Origin: Lutispora saccharofermentans
GTDB lineage: Bacteria > Bacillota > Clostridia > Lutisporales > Lutisporaceae
Length of the DNA: 64,000 bases
Assembly: GCF_024363565.1 (NCBI RefSeq)
Contig: NZ_JAJEKE010000009.1
Span: forward strand, 62,001 to 126,000
Direction: 5' to 3'
Shown here one piece after another: positions 48,767-57,342 of the stretch. The notes beneath the pieces were generated by a model. It ran no database searches. It was not told where the DNA came from and was given only the letters and a program-made list of their open reading frames with translations. Every line of letters begins with the position of its first letter. Position 1 is the first letter of the stretch. The position numbers and the translations under genes were made by a program.

Positions 48767-50518
48767 CTATTCCTCACCGGCTATTTTTTCTTCCAGCAGC
48801 TGCTTATGGTATATGCTGCTGTAGTATCCGTTTATGGATACCAGATGGTCATGATTTCCTCTTTCGATTATCCTGCCTTCGTCTAAAACGATGATCTCAT
48901 CAGCATCCTTTACAGTAGATATCCTGTGGGCTATTATGATGCTTGTCCTGTCCTTGGTTACTTCCTTCAAATTTTTAAGTATTTTTTCTTCGGTCTTTGT
49001 ATCCACGGCGGATAAGCAGTCGTCAAATATCATTATGCCGGGATTCTTGGCAATGGCCCGGGCTATGGATATCCTCTGCTTCTGGCCCCCCGATAGGGTT
49101 ATGCCCCTTTCTCCCAGCTGGGTTTCAAACTTCTGGGGAAAGTCCATGATATCATCGTAGACGCTGGTTATTTTAGCAGCCTCCTCTATTTTTTCAAAGG
49201 GCAGGCTTTCGTCCGCGAAGGCTATATTTTCCTTTATAGTGCAGGAAAAAAGAAAATTATCCTGGGGCACATAGCCGATCTTGCTTCTGAGAAGGTGGAA
49301 GGGCATCTGGTTTATATCATAGCCTCCCAATAAAAGTTTGCCTTTTTCTACATTATATAGCCTCAGTATCAAATTGGCCAAAGTCGTTTTGCCGCTGCCC
49401 GTCTTGCCTATTATGGCGAGGGTCTTGCCTTTTTCCAGAGTTATATCTATATCTGTGAGCGCAGGGACCTCCGCCTCCGGATAGGTAAAGGACAGATCCT
49501 TGAATTCTATGGTTTCTTCGCAATCATCAAGCTCCAGGGTATTCTCATCATCAAATATTTCCGGCTCGGTATCCAATATTTCATTGAGCCTCAGTATGGA
49601 CGCCGTACCTCTTTGCAGTACGTTTATAACGTAGCCTACAGCCATCATAGGCCAGGTCAGCAGGCCCAGATAGGATATAAAGGTTACAAACTGTCCCAGG
49701 CTTATGGTCTTGTCTATTACAAGCACCCCGCCGTAATAGAGGGTGATGACGAAGCTCAAGGAGGCCATAAAGATTACCAAAGGGAACATGGCGCCCCATA
49801 TTTTGATGAGATTCATGTTCTCATCAAGATTGTTTTTATTGGCATCTGCGAAGTTATTGATTTCCTTATCCTCCTGGACAAAGGATTTTATTACCCTTAT
49901 GCCCGAAAAGCTCTCCTGAGCCTTATCCGTTAAGTTGGAAAAAGCCTCCTGGACCATTTTGAACTTTCTCTGGATTATTTTGCCGAAAAAGGTGACGGTA
50001 AGGGCGACAAAGGGGAGAGGTATTAAGGCTACCAGTGTAAATTTCATATCAACGGATATCATCATTATTATAATAGTGGAGATGGTCAGGAATATGGCAT
50101 CCGTAGCCATGACAATGCCCATTCCGAAGGCCATCCTGACGGCATTTATGTCATTGGTGGCATGGGCCATCAAATCTCCGGTTTTTTTATGGTGAAAATA
50201 ATTAATAGAGAGTTTTTCCAAATGGGAGAACAATTTATTGCGCAGCCAGAATTCCAGGTCCCTGGACGCTCCTATTATGAGCATCCTCCATATGTATCGA
50301 AAAACCGCTATAAAAACTGCAATCAATATTATTAAAAATACATAAAAATATATCTGCTTCATGGATAGGGTGTGGGAACTAAGGGAATCCGTGATATGAC
50401 CAAGAAGCTTTGGGGTCACAAGCTGAAGACCGTCGACAAATAGGAGGACAAATACACCAAGCATGTATCTCCACTTGTTTGCCCGGAAGAATTCCTCCAT
50501 ATGTCTGAATTTGTTCAT
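48767..50518 (-). CDS. Heterodimeric ABC exporter subunit, degenerate half
   Basis: About 583 residues with six helices and an ATPase domain (Walker A IIGKTGSGKTTLANLI, signature LSGGQKQRISIARAIA). Walker B reads IMIFDDCLSAVD, so Asp replaces the catalytic Glu, the hallmark of the degenerate site in heterodimeric exporters such as BmrC/YheI. The partner with the canonical site follows at 46988. ATG 50518 is chosen because AGGAGGGATAGC lies directly before it; a longer in-frame start exists at 50551. Substrate unknown. Confidence 0.9.
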   Translation of the reverse strand: MNKFRHMEEFFRANKWRYMLGVFVLLFVDGLQLVTPKLLGHITDSLSSHTLSMKQIYFYVFLIILIAVFIAVFRYIWRMLIIGASRDLEFWLRNKLFSHLEKLSINYFHHKKTGDLMAHATNDINAVRMAFGMGIVMATDAIFLTISTIIIMMISVDMKFTLVALIPLPFVALTVTFFGKIIQRKFKMVQEAFSNLTDKAQESFSGIRVIKSFVQEDKEINNFADANKNNLDENMNLIKIWGAMFPLVIFMASLSFVITLYYGGVLVIDKTISLGQFVTFISYLGLLTWPMMAVGYVINVLQRGTASILRLNEILDTEPEIFDDENTLELDDCEETIEFKDLSFTYPEAEVPALTDIDITLEKGKTLAIIGKTGSGKTTLANLILRLYNVEKGKLLLGGYDINQMPFHLLRSKIGYVPQDNFLFSCTIKENIAFADESLPFEKIEEAAKITSVYDDIMDFPQKFETQLGERGITLSGGQKQRISIARAIAKNPGIMIFDDCLSAVDTKTEEKILKNLKEVTKDRTSIIIAHRISTVKDADEIIVLDEGRIIERGNHDHLVSINGYYSSIYHKQLLEEKIAGEE

Positions 50519-50735
50519 GCTATCCCTCCTGTCAATAAAACTCATAATCATAGACTATCACAAAAATGATTAGATTTACAGTGAATTTTATAGACATGAA
50601 ACTATATGGGATGTATAGAAAAAGAGGGAGGGTTATGATAACATTTGATATATGGCAGGGAAATAAAGCATGGAAAAGCATTTTAATATGCTGATATAAA
50701 TATTATAGATATAGAATAGAAAGTGAGGTATGGAT

Positions 50736-51443
50736 ATGTGGACAAGAAAAGAGCTTAAGGATAGAGCAAAGGCAGTGCTCAGAGGAAACTATTGGAAAGC
50801 ATTTTTGATCAGCCTGGTCATCTCTCTTGCCGGAGGCGAAGACGGCGGAGGGGGAGGAAGCTCAGGCAGAAGCAGCTATAATAACTACAGAAACTCGGGA
50901 GGCCCTATGCCCTTTGATTTACCGACTATTTTCGCAATGTTTGGCGTCATGGTGATCTTGATCATATTATCCTTGCTTATCCTGCGCATTTTTTTAGGAT
51001 ATCCGCTGGAAGTCGGAGGCAGGAAATATTTCATCAAATCCGCCCAATACGAAGACAGCAGCGGCTGCTTTAAATATGCCTTTGACAGGGAAAATTATAT
51101 GGGTATAATAAAGGCAATGCTGTTAAGGGGTGTTCAGAATTTTTTGTGGTATCTGCTGTTGATAATACCGGGCATAGTCAAATCCTATGCGTATTCGATG
51201 GTACCCTATATACTGGCTGAAAACCCTAATATGGGAGCCTCGGAGGCAATAGAACTCAGCTGCGATATGACCGAAGGCCATAAATTAGATATGTTTGTAC
51301 TGGATCTGTCCTTCATCGGATGGTATTTGCTGGGGGCATTGCTTTTTGGCATAGGGGTGATTTTTGTAATGCCCTATGAAAATGCTACAAAGGCTGAGCT
51401 TTATATGGTCCTTCGACAAGGACCGATGGAAGAAGCAGCCTAG
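50736..51443 (+). CDS. DUF975-family membrane protein
   Basis: About 235 residues. The N-terminus WTRKELKDRAKAVLRGNYWK is the hallmark of the DUF975 family, followed by a Gly/Ser-rich loop (GGEDGGGGGSSGRSSYNNYR) and four or more membrane helices, including LWYLLLIIPGIVKSYAYSMV. Function is unknown. I prefer ATG 50736 over the one 6 nt upstream because of the distance to GTGAGG. It stands alone between the ABC exporter and the YbaK gene. Confidence 0.75.
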   Translation: MWTRKELKDRAKAVLRGNYWKAFLISLVISLAGGEDGGGGGSSGRSSYNNYRNSGGPMPFDLPTIFAMFGVMVILIILSLLILRIFLGYPLEVGGRKYFIKSAQYEDSSGCFKYAFDRENYMGIIKAMLLRGVQNFLWYLLLIIPGIVKSYAYSMVPYILAENPNMGASEAIELSCDMTEGHKLDMFVLDLSFIGWYLLGALLFGIGVIFVMPYENATKAELYMVLRQGPMEEAA

Positions 51444-51509
51444 CACTGAATAAAGCCTCCTTCAAGGGAAGGTACGGTTAATACAAAAGAAAGGGAGTTG
51501 AATCCAAAA

Positions 51510-51998
51510 ATGGAAGCACAGCAAAAAGTCTATGAAAAATTGACTGCTATGGGTATCAAATATGAGGTCATCAACCATCCTGCGGTCTATACCATTGAAG
51601 AGATGGAAAATCTGGGCATAACCGATAAGGTTGAAGTATGCAAAAATCTTTTTGTCAGAGATGCAAAGGGGAAAAAGCATTATCTCATTATCCTACGCAA
51701 TGATAAGAGAGCAGACCTTAGCAATATTGCGGCACAAATAGGGAGCACAAAGCTGAGCTTTGCATCAGAGGAAAGGCTTGAGAGATATCTCAGACTGAAA
51801 AAGGGTGCAGTTTCACCTTTGGGAATAATCAATGATGCTGCTCATGAGGTAGAGGTTGTTTTTGACAAGGATTTGGTAGGCAAAGCAAATCTGGGAGTGC
51901 ATCCTAACGATAATACTGCTACAGTGGTGCTATCCTATGAGGACCTTAAACGGGTCGTCTTTGAAAACGGAAATGAGATTACATTTGTCAATATATAG
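51510..51998 (+). CDS. YbaK/ProX-type aminoacyl-tRNA deacylase
   Basis: About 162 residues. The YbaK/EbsC domain is complete: YEVINHPAVYTIEEMENLGI, VCKNLFVRDAKGKKHYLIIL, then LKKGAVSPLGIINDAAHEVE and VHPNDNTATVVLSYEDL. These trans-editing enzymes hydrolyse mischarged tRNAs, most often Ala-tRNA(Pro) or Cys-tRNA(Pro). The stand-alone form without a prolyl-tRNA synthetase neighbour is common. I start at ATG 51510; a TTG 12 nt upstream overlaps the GGGAG site. Confidence 0.88.
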   Translation: MEAQQKVYEKLTAMGIKYEVINHPAVYTIEEMENLGITDKVEVCKNLFVRDAKGKKHYLIILRNDKRADLSNIAAQIGSTKLSFASEERLERYLRLKKGAVSPLGIINDAAHEVEVVFDKDLVGKANLGVHPNDNTATVVLSYEDLKRVVFENGNEITFVNI

Positions 51999-52029
51999 CA
52001 GGAGCGGCTTATAACCGTTCCTGTATATA

Positions 52030-52058
52030 TTGACGGTATGGAAAATATATGCAATAAT
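52030..52058 (+). promoter_or_regulatory. Promoter of the structured leader at 52.1 kb
   Basis: TTGACG (52030-52035), a 17-bp spacer and AATAAT (52053-52058). It would start a transcript near 52065 that runs through the leader and attenuator before the GNAT gene at 52201. Confidence 0.6.
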
Positions 52059-52064
52059 ACATAA

Positions 52065-52179
52065 AAAGTGAGTATGCTTGAGCACAAGCTTGCGAGCAGC
52101 ATAGGGATTGAGGCAATCCTACACGAAAGGAATAAACCCTTCGGAGTCACTCATTCGAGTGATTTTGCGGGGTTTTTTT
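52065..52179 (+). promoter_or_regulatory. Attenuator-type leader before the GNAT gene
   Basis: After the predicted start come a hairpin closed by TATGCT 52073-52078 and AGCATA 52098-52103, a second hairpin GGATTG-AGG-CAATCC (52105-52119), an unpaired ACACGAAAGGA stretch, and a terminator (AAACCC...GGGGTTTTTTT, 52134-52179, with inner TCACTC-ATTC-GAGTGA). It lies 20 bases before the SD of the next gene. T-box and common riboswitch cores are not present. It could be a new ligand-sensing leader, or the terminator may merely serve the upstream gene. Confidence 0.45.
52134..52179 (+). terminator. Intrinsic terminator in the 52.1-kb leader
   Basis: A branched stem AAACCC/GGGGTTT with an inner TCACTC/GAGTGA hairpin, followed by seven T. 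Confidence 0.75.
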
Positions 52180-52200
52180 AACATTCAGGAGGTGGTTTTG

Positions 52201-53022
52201 ATGATCAGATTACTGGCACAGCCGGATAAGCAAATGATTATGGAGTACCTTGGAAGAAATGAAATCAGCACATCGTTTTTATACGCCAATATAATTGAGT
52301 TCGGTGTAGAGAATAAGCCGGATATGAGAAGATGCGCAGACTATTATGGGTTTTTTGAAGGTGAAGAACTGAAAGGCATCCTGCCCTTTTATAATCTTGG
52401 AAGCTGCATACCTCATTATGAGGCGGAAGCTGCAGTGCCTTTATTTGCGGGAATAATGAAAAAGAGAAGCTTTGAATTTCTGCTGGGCATGCGTGAGATT
52501 GTAAAGCCTTTATATGACGAAATTAAGGCTCATAAAGAGATCCTGGCATATGATGAAAGTGCTTATTTTACAAATAAGAGCTTTAAGCCTTATGTATTGG
52601 ATGGGATAAACTTTATTGATGCGAGAGGAGCAGGCAATGATGCGGTAGTCGATTTCGTTATAAATGCCCGCGAAAAGGGATTCAATGAGATCATGACAAG
52701 AGAGGATGCCATAAAATCTTTGGTGCAAAGGAGCGAGGAAGAGGATTTTATCATCGCAGAAAAGGACGGCAAAATAGTCGCTCAAGCTTGCATTCAGACT
52801 TATACTCCGGGCATAAACCAGATTGGAAGCGTCTATACTCCTGAAGGAGAGAGAGGAAAAGGATACTGCAAAGCAGTCGTATCTGAAATATGCAGGAGAA
52901 TAATAGATAAAGGCAAGATGCCCACTCTTTCCGTCAAAAAGAATAATACACCTGCTGTCAGAGCATATAATGCATTAGGATTTGAACATTACGATGATTA
53001 TCTGATCGTCAGGTGCAAATAG
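52201..53022 (+). CDS. GNAT-family acetyltransferase with N-terminal domain
   Basis: 273 residues. The C-terminal GNAT/FR47-like domain (about 175-270) has IGSVYTPEGERGKGYCKAVV, the acetyl-CoA loop, then LSVKKNNTPAVRAYNALGF. The N-terminal 130 residues are a separate alpha/beta domain with no clear motif, as in two-domain GNAT proteins of the DUF4081-type layout. The ATG at 52201 follows AGGAGGTGG; the frame is open further upstream but runs through a terminator. The substrate is unknown. Confidence 0.78.
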   Translation: MIRLLAQPDKQMIMEYLGRNEISTSFLYANIIEFGVENKPDMRRCADYYGFFEGEELKGILPFYNLGSCIPHYEAEAAVPLFAGIMKKRSFEFLLGMREIVKPLYDEIKAHKEILAYDESAYFTNKSFKPYVLDGINFIDARGAGNDAVVDFVINAREKGFNEIMTREDAIKSLVQRSEEEDFIIAEKDGKIVAQACIQTYTPGINQIGSVYTPEGERGKGYCKAVVSEICRRIIDKGKMPTLSVKKNNTPAVRAYNALGFEHYDDYLIVRCK

Positions 53023-53048
53023 GCAACGGCCTTTGGGGCGTTGCTATA

Positions 53049-53327
53049 ATGGAGGTGATAGATATAGAAGCGTTTATTATGGTGGTATTGCTTATAGTGA
53101 ATATACCTCTGTATAAAATTATTTTTAAGGCCATGTTCAGAGATTCCGACGATTTCAAAGAGTCGGTCAGATACTCGTTTACTCCGGACCTTTTTTCGCT
53201 GTTCAGAGGGCAGTATTGGAAGGATCAGATTGGAGAAGCAAAGCTGTCTTTCTTTATTATTGCATGTATCTCAGCCATTGCCTTCGAGTATTTCATTATC
53301 AAGGCTGTTATTGGCATATTCGTTTAG
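53049..53327 (+). CDS. Small membrane protein of unknown function
   Basis: 92 residues with two hydrophobic helices: AFIMVVLLIVNIPLYKIIF near the N-terminus and FFIIACISAIAFEYFIIKAV near the C-terminus, joined by a charged loop with FTPDLFSLFRGQYWKDQIG. The start is uncertain: the ATG at 53049 precedes a GGAGGTGATAG stretch that could itself be a ribosome binding site for a later codon. No family recognised. Confidence 0.5.
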   Translation: MEVIDIEAFIMVVLLIVNIPLYKIIFKAMFRDSDDFKESVRYSFTPDLFSLFRGQYWKDQIGEAKLSFFIIACISAIAFEYFIIKAVIGIFV

Positions 53328-53393
53328 CAGAAGTTTTCATATGGGCTGCGCAGGCAGTACAGTAGACTTATAACTTGTGAGGAGGCATATATT

Positions 53394-54299
53394 ATGGAAA
53401 TAAAATTCAGAAGATATCAAAGTGATGACTTTGATAGGATGCATTCCTTTTTTATCAACAGCAATCATAAGCTGGGATATATCAGAAACTGGACCTTTGA
53501 TAGGATGAATTTTTCACCATGCTTTGGACAGATTATGCACGACTACACTGAGCACTGGCCCGATGAAATAGGCATATGGGAATATGACAATGGGGAAATA
53601 GCGGCTATCGTTTGTTCAGAGGGTGAGGAAAACGGAATAGTTTTTATCAATATTGACGGATTCGACCTACCGAGGGATTTCTACAGGGAGTTGTTCGAGT
53701 TTGGAGAAGAAAACATATCCATAATGGATGGGCCAAACAAAACAGTGTGGGTGGAAATTCCCGAGAATGACCCATTGGAAGCAATAGCAAAGGAGAGAGG
53801 TTATAGCATAGATTATTCTCTGGCATTTAATATTCTGAAGATGGAAAATGAATTTGATGTCAGCATTCCAGAGGGCTTTAGGATTACAAGCTATAACGAA
53901 ACTACGGCAGAACAAAAAGCCATTGCTCATGCCAGGGCCTTCGGATATATAGACGAACCCATCTATGTAGAGCGCTCCAAGAGAGCTTTCGAGGCATTGG
54001 CTGCCGCAAAGGACTTCCATCCTGAATACGGTGTGTTTATTGTCGCACCAGATGGGGAAATTGCTTCTTTCTGCTGCGTATGGTATGACGAGCTTAATAA
54101 ATATGTCTCACCTGAGCCAGTAGGTACAATACCTGAATATCAGAAATTAGGACTTGGGCAGGCAGCAGTATATGAGGCACTGAACCGGGTTAAAAGACTT
54201 GGTGCTCAATATGCTATCATGGATTCCAACAAAGAATTCTATAAAAGAGTAGGCTTTGTTACAGTAACTAAAATAAACTACTGGAGCAAGGTTCTATAA
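53394..54299 (+). CDS. GNAT-family acetyltransferase (two-domain)
   Basis: 301 residues. The N-terminal half looks like a diverged GNAT-like unit (KFRRYQSDDFDRMHSFF, EIGIWEYDNGEIAAIVCSEG); the C-terminal half (about 155-300) has the acetyl-CoA motif VGTIPEYQKLGLGQAAVYEA and the tail NKEFYKRVGFVTVTK. Tandem GNAT proteins of this length often act on small amines or antibiotics. It is not in an obvious operon. ATG follows GAGGAGGCA. The substrate is unknown. Confidence 0.8.
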   Translation: MEIKFRRYQSDDFDRMHSFFINSNHKLGYIRNWTFDRMNFSPCFGQIMHDYTEHWPDEIGIWEYDNGEIAAIVCSEGEENGIVFINIDGFDLPRDFYRELFEFGEENISIMDGPNKTVWVEIPENDPLEAIAKERGYSIDYSLAFNILKMENEFDVSIPEGFRITSYNETTAEQKAIAHARAFGYIDEPIYVERSKRAFEALAAAKDFHPEYGVFIVAPDGEIASFCCVWYDELNKYVSPEPVGTIPEYQKLGLGQAAVYEALNRVKRLGAQYAIMDSNKEFYKRVGFVTVTKINYWSKVL

Positions 54300-54339
54300 A
54301 TTAATCCAACATATTGGGCTGAAGGGGGAAGAAAAAGAA

Positions 54340-55698
54340 TTGAGAAGGACAGGCATTATAAGCGTTGTAATATTGATGATCGGGATGCTTGCTCTATCTG
54401 GCTGCAGTGTCAAAACTTCAGGAAGCAATGAAGATTTCTCCGAAAAAGCGGATGAGTATATAGAGGCTTTGAATAATCTTTGCACCCGTGAGAGAATTCA
54501 CGGGAATATCTTAGTAGCCAAAGGGGGGAAAATATTATTCAGCAAAGGGTATGGTAAGGCGGATTATGATAAGAATATTGAATTCACCGAGGATACTATT
54601 TTTCTGATAGGCTCCAACACCAAGCCCATTACAGCCTTAGCTATCATGCAACTGGAGGAAAAAGGACTGCTGAAGCTCAGCGACCCTATATCGAAATATA
54701 TCCCTTCTCAAGCTGAAGGGGACAAAATAACTATAGAGCATTTGCTGACCCACACTTCAGGCATAAAGAGGGACGCCGAAATCAATTTTCATGAACCTGT
54801 TTCTCGGGATGAGTTGATTAATAAAATCGCATCCCAAGCCCTTGACTTTGAACCTGGTACAAGATATCAATACAGCAACGGAGCCTTCAGCCTATTAGCC
54901 TGTATAATTGAAAAAGTGTCCGGAGAGACCTACGAAGAGTATTTAAAGAAGAATATTTTTGAGCCTATCGGTATGAAAAATACCGGTGCTGCAGCTTCTA
55001 ATGCTGAATTTCCTCATATGGCCTCCGGCTATAAGATTTTTGATTCTCATATTGAAAAGGTCACCTCAACAATATATGATGTTTCCGCATTTTTAGGCTC
55101 AGGAAATATTTACTCTACCACTAAGGATCTGTATTTATTGTACAAGGCCCTTAACGGTGACATAGTTATAAAAAAGGAAACCATTGAAAGAATGTATGCT
55201 CACGGCCACGGATTGGGAGTGGGAGAACTGAATGGATACAAATGGATGGGCTATAACGGGCTTTTAGACAATGGATATTCATCTACAGTAATGAGATTTC
55301 CTGACGAAGAGCTAACAGTCATATCGTTGATGAATGTGAGCAATAAAGATAATATAAACCTTAATATGGCTCAAGTCCTATCTTTCATGGCTTTGGGCGA
55401 AAAGTACGATTTGCCTGTGAAAAGAGAAAAAATACAATTAGACAAAGAGAAACTGGAGAGATTAAGCGGAAGGTATCTGCTTGACAACGGAAATGTCATG
55501 ACTGTAAGAAGAGAAGCCAATCATCTTGTTTTGGAGCCTTCAGCAATTAAAAATATACTTATACCATACTCGGAAACTGAATTCTACACGATGGGAAGCG
55601 AGTATAGATTGATTAAATTCAATATAGATGCAGAGGGAAAGGTGGAAGGCTTGAATTACAAGGAGTGTGTTTATGAAATAAGAGGTAAGAAGATGTAA
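54340..55698 (+). CDS. Serine hydrolase, class C beta-lactamase/PBP-like lipoprotein
   Basis: 452 residues. A lipoprotein signal ends LALSGCSV. The active-site SxxK tetrad is SNTK (Ser92, Lys95), the second motif is YSN (Tyr178), and the third is in AHGHGLGVG, so the catalytic triad of the beta-lactamase class C/DD-peptidase fold is complete. The C-terminal 90 residues form an extra beta-rich domain. Homologues are esterases, peptidases or penicillin-binding proteins, seldom true beta-lactamases. It starts at TTG 54340, after AAGGGGGAAGAAAAAGA. Extracellular side of the membrane. Confidence 0.85.
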   Translation: MRRTGIISVVILMIGMLALSGCSVKTSGSNEDFSEKADEYIEALNNLCTRERIHGNILVAKGGKILFSKGYGKADYDKNIEFTEDTIFLIGSNTKPITALAIMQLEEKGLLKLSDPISKYIPSQAEGDKITIEHLLTHTSGIKRDAEINFHEPVSRDELINKIASQALDFEPGTRYQYSNGAFSLLACIIEKVSGETYEEYLKKNIFEPIGMKNTGAAASNAEFPHMASGYKIFDSHIEKVTSTIYDVSAFLGSGNIYSTTKDLYLLYKALNGDIVIKKETIERMYAHGHGLGVGELNGYKWMGYNGLLDNGYSSTVMRFPDEELTVISLMNVSNKDNINLNMAQVLSFMALGEKYDLPVKREKIQLDKEKLERLSGRYLLDNGNVMTVRREANHLVLEPSAIKNILIPYSETEFYTMGSEYRLIKFNIDAEGKVEGLNYKECVYEIRGKKM

Positions 55699-55736
55699 AT
55701 ATCGCAACAACTTAGAAGAAACGTGAGGGACAATAT

Positions 55737-55874
55737 TTGAACAAAGGATCAGAGTTTAAAAACGGAGCAAAAGCAGGCATACCTATAGCATTAGGATATA
55801 TACCCATTGCCATAGCCATCGGCATCATGTCGAAGGCTTCCGGCATTCCAAATATAATAAGCATATTAATGTAG
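55737..55874 (+). pseudogene. azlC: 5' remnant of azlC (branched-chain amino acid exporter)
   Basis: A TTG start at 55737 opens a 45-codon frame reading NGAKAGIPIALGYIPIAIAI, then GIMSKASGIPNIISILM and a stop. This is the first helix region of AzlC-type permeases, which are normally about 230 residues; the rest and the partner azlD are gone. What follows is AT-rich spacer before the toxin-antitoxin pair, suggesting deletion or replacement at this point. Confidence 0.65.
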
Positions 55875-55950
55875 AATAACATTTATATTGTATATCATTA
55901 TTGTAGATAATATAATATAAATATACAATATGATTTTGGAGTGTGATAGT

Positions 55951-56223
55951 ATGGCTGCAAAAGTCAAGAATTACACATTTTCACTGCCTGTAGAAATGAT
56001 TGATAAGGTGAGAGAATATGCGGATGATAATTACATCACTTCGATAAATGCAGGTGTGAAGGAAGCTATTGAAGAATATTTAATGAGATTGGAAAAGGAA
56101 AAATTAATAAAAGAAATAACAGAAGCATCTAAGGATCCTTTGTTTTTGAAAGATATAGAAGAATGCATACATGATTTTGAAGCCCCTGATGCTGAGACGG
56201 CAAGGAGGGCTACTGATTGGTAA
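55951..56223 (+). CDS. Ribbon-helix-helix-type antitoxin
   Basis: About 90 residues. The N-terminal part KNYTFSLPVEMIDKVREYAD and TSINAGVKEAIEEYLMRLEK fits a ribbon-helix-helix DNA-binding domain; the acidic C-terminus (residues about 65-90) would bind the toxin. It overlaps the MazF-like gene by 7 nt, so synthesis is coupled. I take ATG 55951, 9 nt after GGAG, over the longer version from 55930. It should neutralise the toxin and repress the pair. Confidence 0.8.
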   Translation: MAAKVKNYTFSLPVEMIDKVREYADDNYITSINAGVKEAIEEYLMRLEKEKLIKEITEASKDPLFLKDIEECIHDFEAPDAETARRATDW

Positions 56224-56567
56224 AATATCAGTGGAATATTTTCTGGGTACAGCTGGACCCGGTGATTGGCTCGGAGCAAGCAGGGACAAGACCCGTTCTG
56301 ATTGTATCTGAAGAAGAGATAAACAAGGCTCTGCCGACAGTTACAATTTTGCCAATAACCTCTCAGAAGCCAGGAAGAAAAGTATATTCAATAGAAGCCT
56401 TTGTCAGCAAAGATGATTCAGGCTTATCAAAGGATTCCATCGTTATGGCTCATCAAATACGCTGCATATCCAAAGAAAGGCTGAAAGAACAATGCGGTTC
56501 AATAGTATCACATAAATTGCAAGAAAACATTAGAAATGCAATGAAAATTTATTTAGATATAATATAG
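56217..56567 (+). CDS. mazF: MazF/PemK-type endoribonuclease toxin
   Basis: 116 residues. The MazF fold is visible as IFWVQLDPVIGSEQAGTRPV, LIVSEEEINKALPTVTILPI, SKDSIVMAHQIRCISKERL and a C-terminal helix. MazF toxins cut mRNA at short specific sequences and halt growth when the antitoxin is degraded. It starts at TTG 56217 inside the antitoxin gene. Lying between the azlC remnant and an unknown gene, the pair may have arrived with the replacement of azlC. Confidence 0.88.
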   Translation: MVKYQWNIFWVQLDPVIGSEQAGTRPVLIVSEEEINKALPTVTILPITSQKPGRKVYSIEAFVSKDDSGLSKDSIVMAHQIRCISKERLKEQCGSIVSHKLQENIRNAMKIYLDII

Positions 56568-56605
56568 AAGTATGTCACTAGCTAAAATAGAAAGAAGGGA
56601 AAAAG

Positions 56606-57190
56606 ATGAATGAAGAATTAGAAAAAATTCAGAAGGCCAGACTAGTTCTTCAAAAAATTGCAAAAGGCATTAATCCTGTAAATGGGGAACAGATTGAACA
56701 GGAAAGCTTTCTCAATGATCCCCGAATCATAAGATGCTTTTATTATGTTGCAGAAGTTTTGGATAATGTGGCAAAAGGCGCTTACAGCTCAAGGAGAAGC
56801 GGGCCCGGTGCCGCTAAATTTTTTATAACCCCTGAGCAGAAAGCCAGAGTGCAGTTTCCGGAAGGCAAAATAGGGGTCAATGAATTTTCAAAATGCATTA
56901 ATATGTGCATTGACCTGAATGAAAGCAAGAAGCTGACAGGAGTGGAATTGAACAAGAGGCTGAAAGCTCTCGGGATATTGAGCGAGGAACAGACGGAAGA
57001 GGGCAAAACGCGAACGGTTATCAATGATAATTCTAAAAACTATGGCTTCGAAAGCGAAAAAAAGAATTATAACGGTGTCGAATATGAAATGGTTATGATC
57101 AATGATAAAGGGAAGCAATATTTGCTTGAGAATATTGAAGAGATAATGAAAGCTGAGATTCCCAGCGAACAAAAAAACAGTGATCAGTGA
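56606..57190 (+). CDS. Unknown protein downstream of the toxin-antitoxin pair
   Basis: 194 residues, soluble and charged. The N-terminal helix pattern LVLQKIAKGINPVNGEQIEQ and SFLNDPRIIRCFYYVAEVLD is reminiscent of small domains that accompany helicases and mobile-element proteins, but I cannot name a family. The C-terminal half has NYGFESEKKNYNGVEYEMV. ATG follows AGAAGGGAAAAAG. It may belong to the toxin-antitoxin acquisition. Function unknown. Confidence 0.55.
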   Translation: MNEELEKIQKARLVLQKIAKGINPVNGEQIEQESFLNDPRIIRCFYYVAEVLDNVAKGAYSSRRSGPGAAKFFITPEQKARVQFPEGKIGVNEFSKCINMCIDLNESKKLTGVELNKRLKALGILSEEQTEEGKTRTVINDNSKNYGFESEKKNYNGVEYEMVMINDKGKQYLLENIEEIMKAEIPSEQKNSDQ

Positions 57191-57227
57191 AAGGGAGTGA
57201 CTGGCTTGAGAAGAATAAAACGAATTA

Positions 57228-57323
57228 ATTGCTCGGTGCAGTTGATATAATCTGATAGCAGATTGTACCGAGATAATTAAATTTGTTATCAGTCGGCTGC
57301 ACCGCTTTTTTCGGCATATCAAG
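57228..57323 (+). promoter_or_regulatory. Possible attenuator before the ABC exporter gene
   Basis: CGGTGCAG 57234-57241 pairs with CTGCACCG 57297-57304, extended by TTGATA/TATCAG, and is followed by TTTTTTC, a terminator. CTCGGT 57232-57237 can instead pair with ACCGAG 57267-57272, which would block it. The two pairings are mutually exclusive, as in attenuators. It may also be a simple terminator of the gene ending at 57190. Confidence 0.4.
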
Positions 57324-57342
57324 ACGAAAGAAGGGTACAGGA

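Noticed and set aside
52065-52179. T-box riboswitch reading of the 52.1-kb leader
   Set aside because: The T-box core (TGGNACCGCG) and specifier-loop layout are absent, and the downstream gene is a GNAT protein, not a synthetase or transporter.
54340-55698. Beta-lactamase resistance gene
   Set aside because: The catalytic motifs fit the class C fold, but the long C-terminal domain and lipoprotein anchor are those of esterase/peptidase relatives, so resistance is not claimed.
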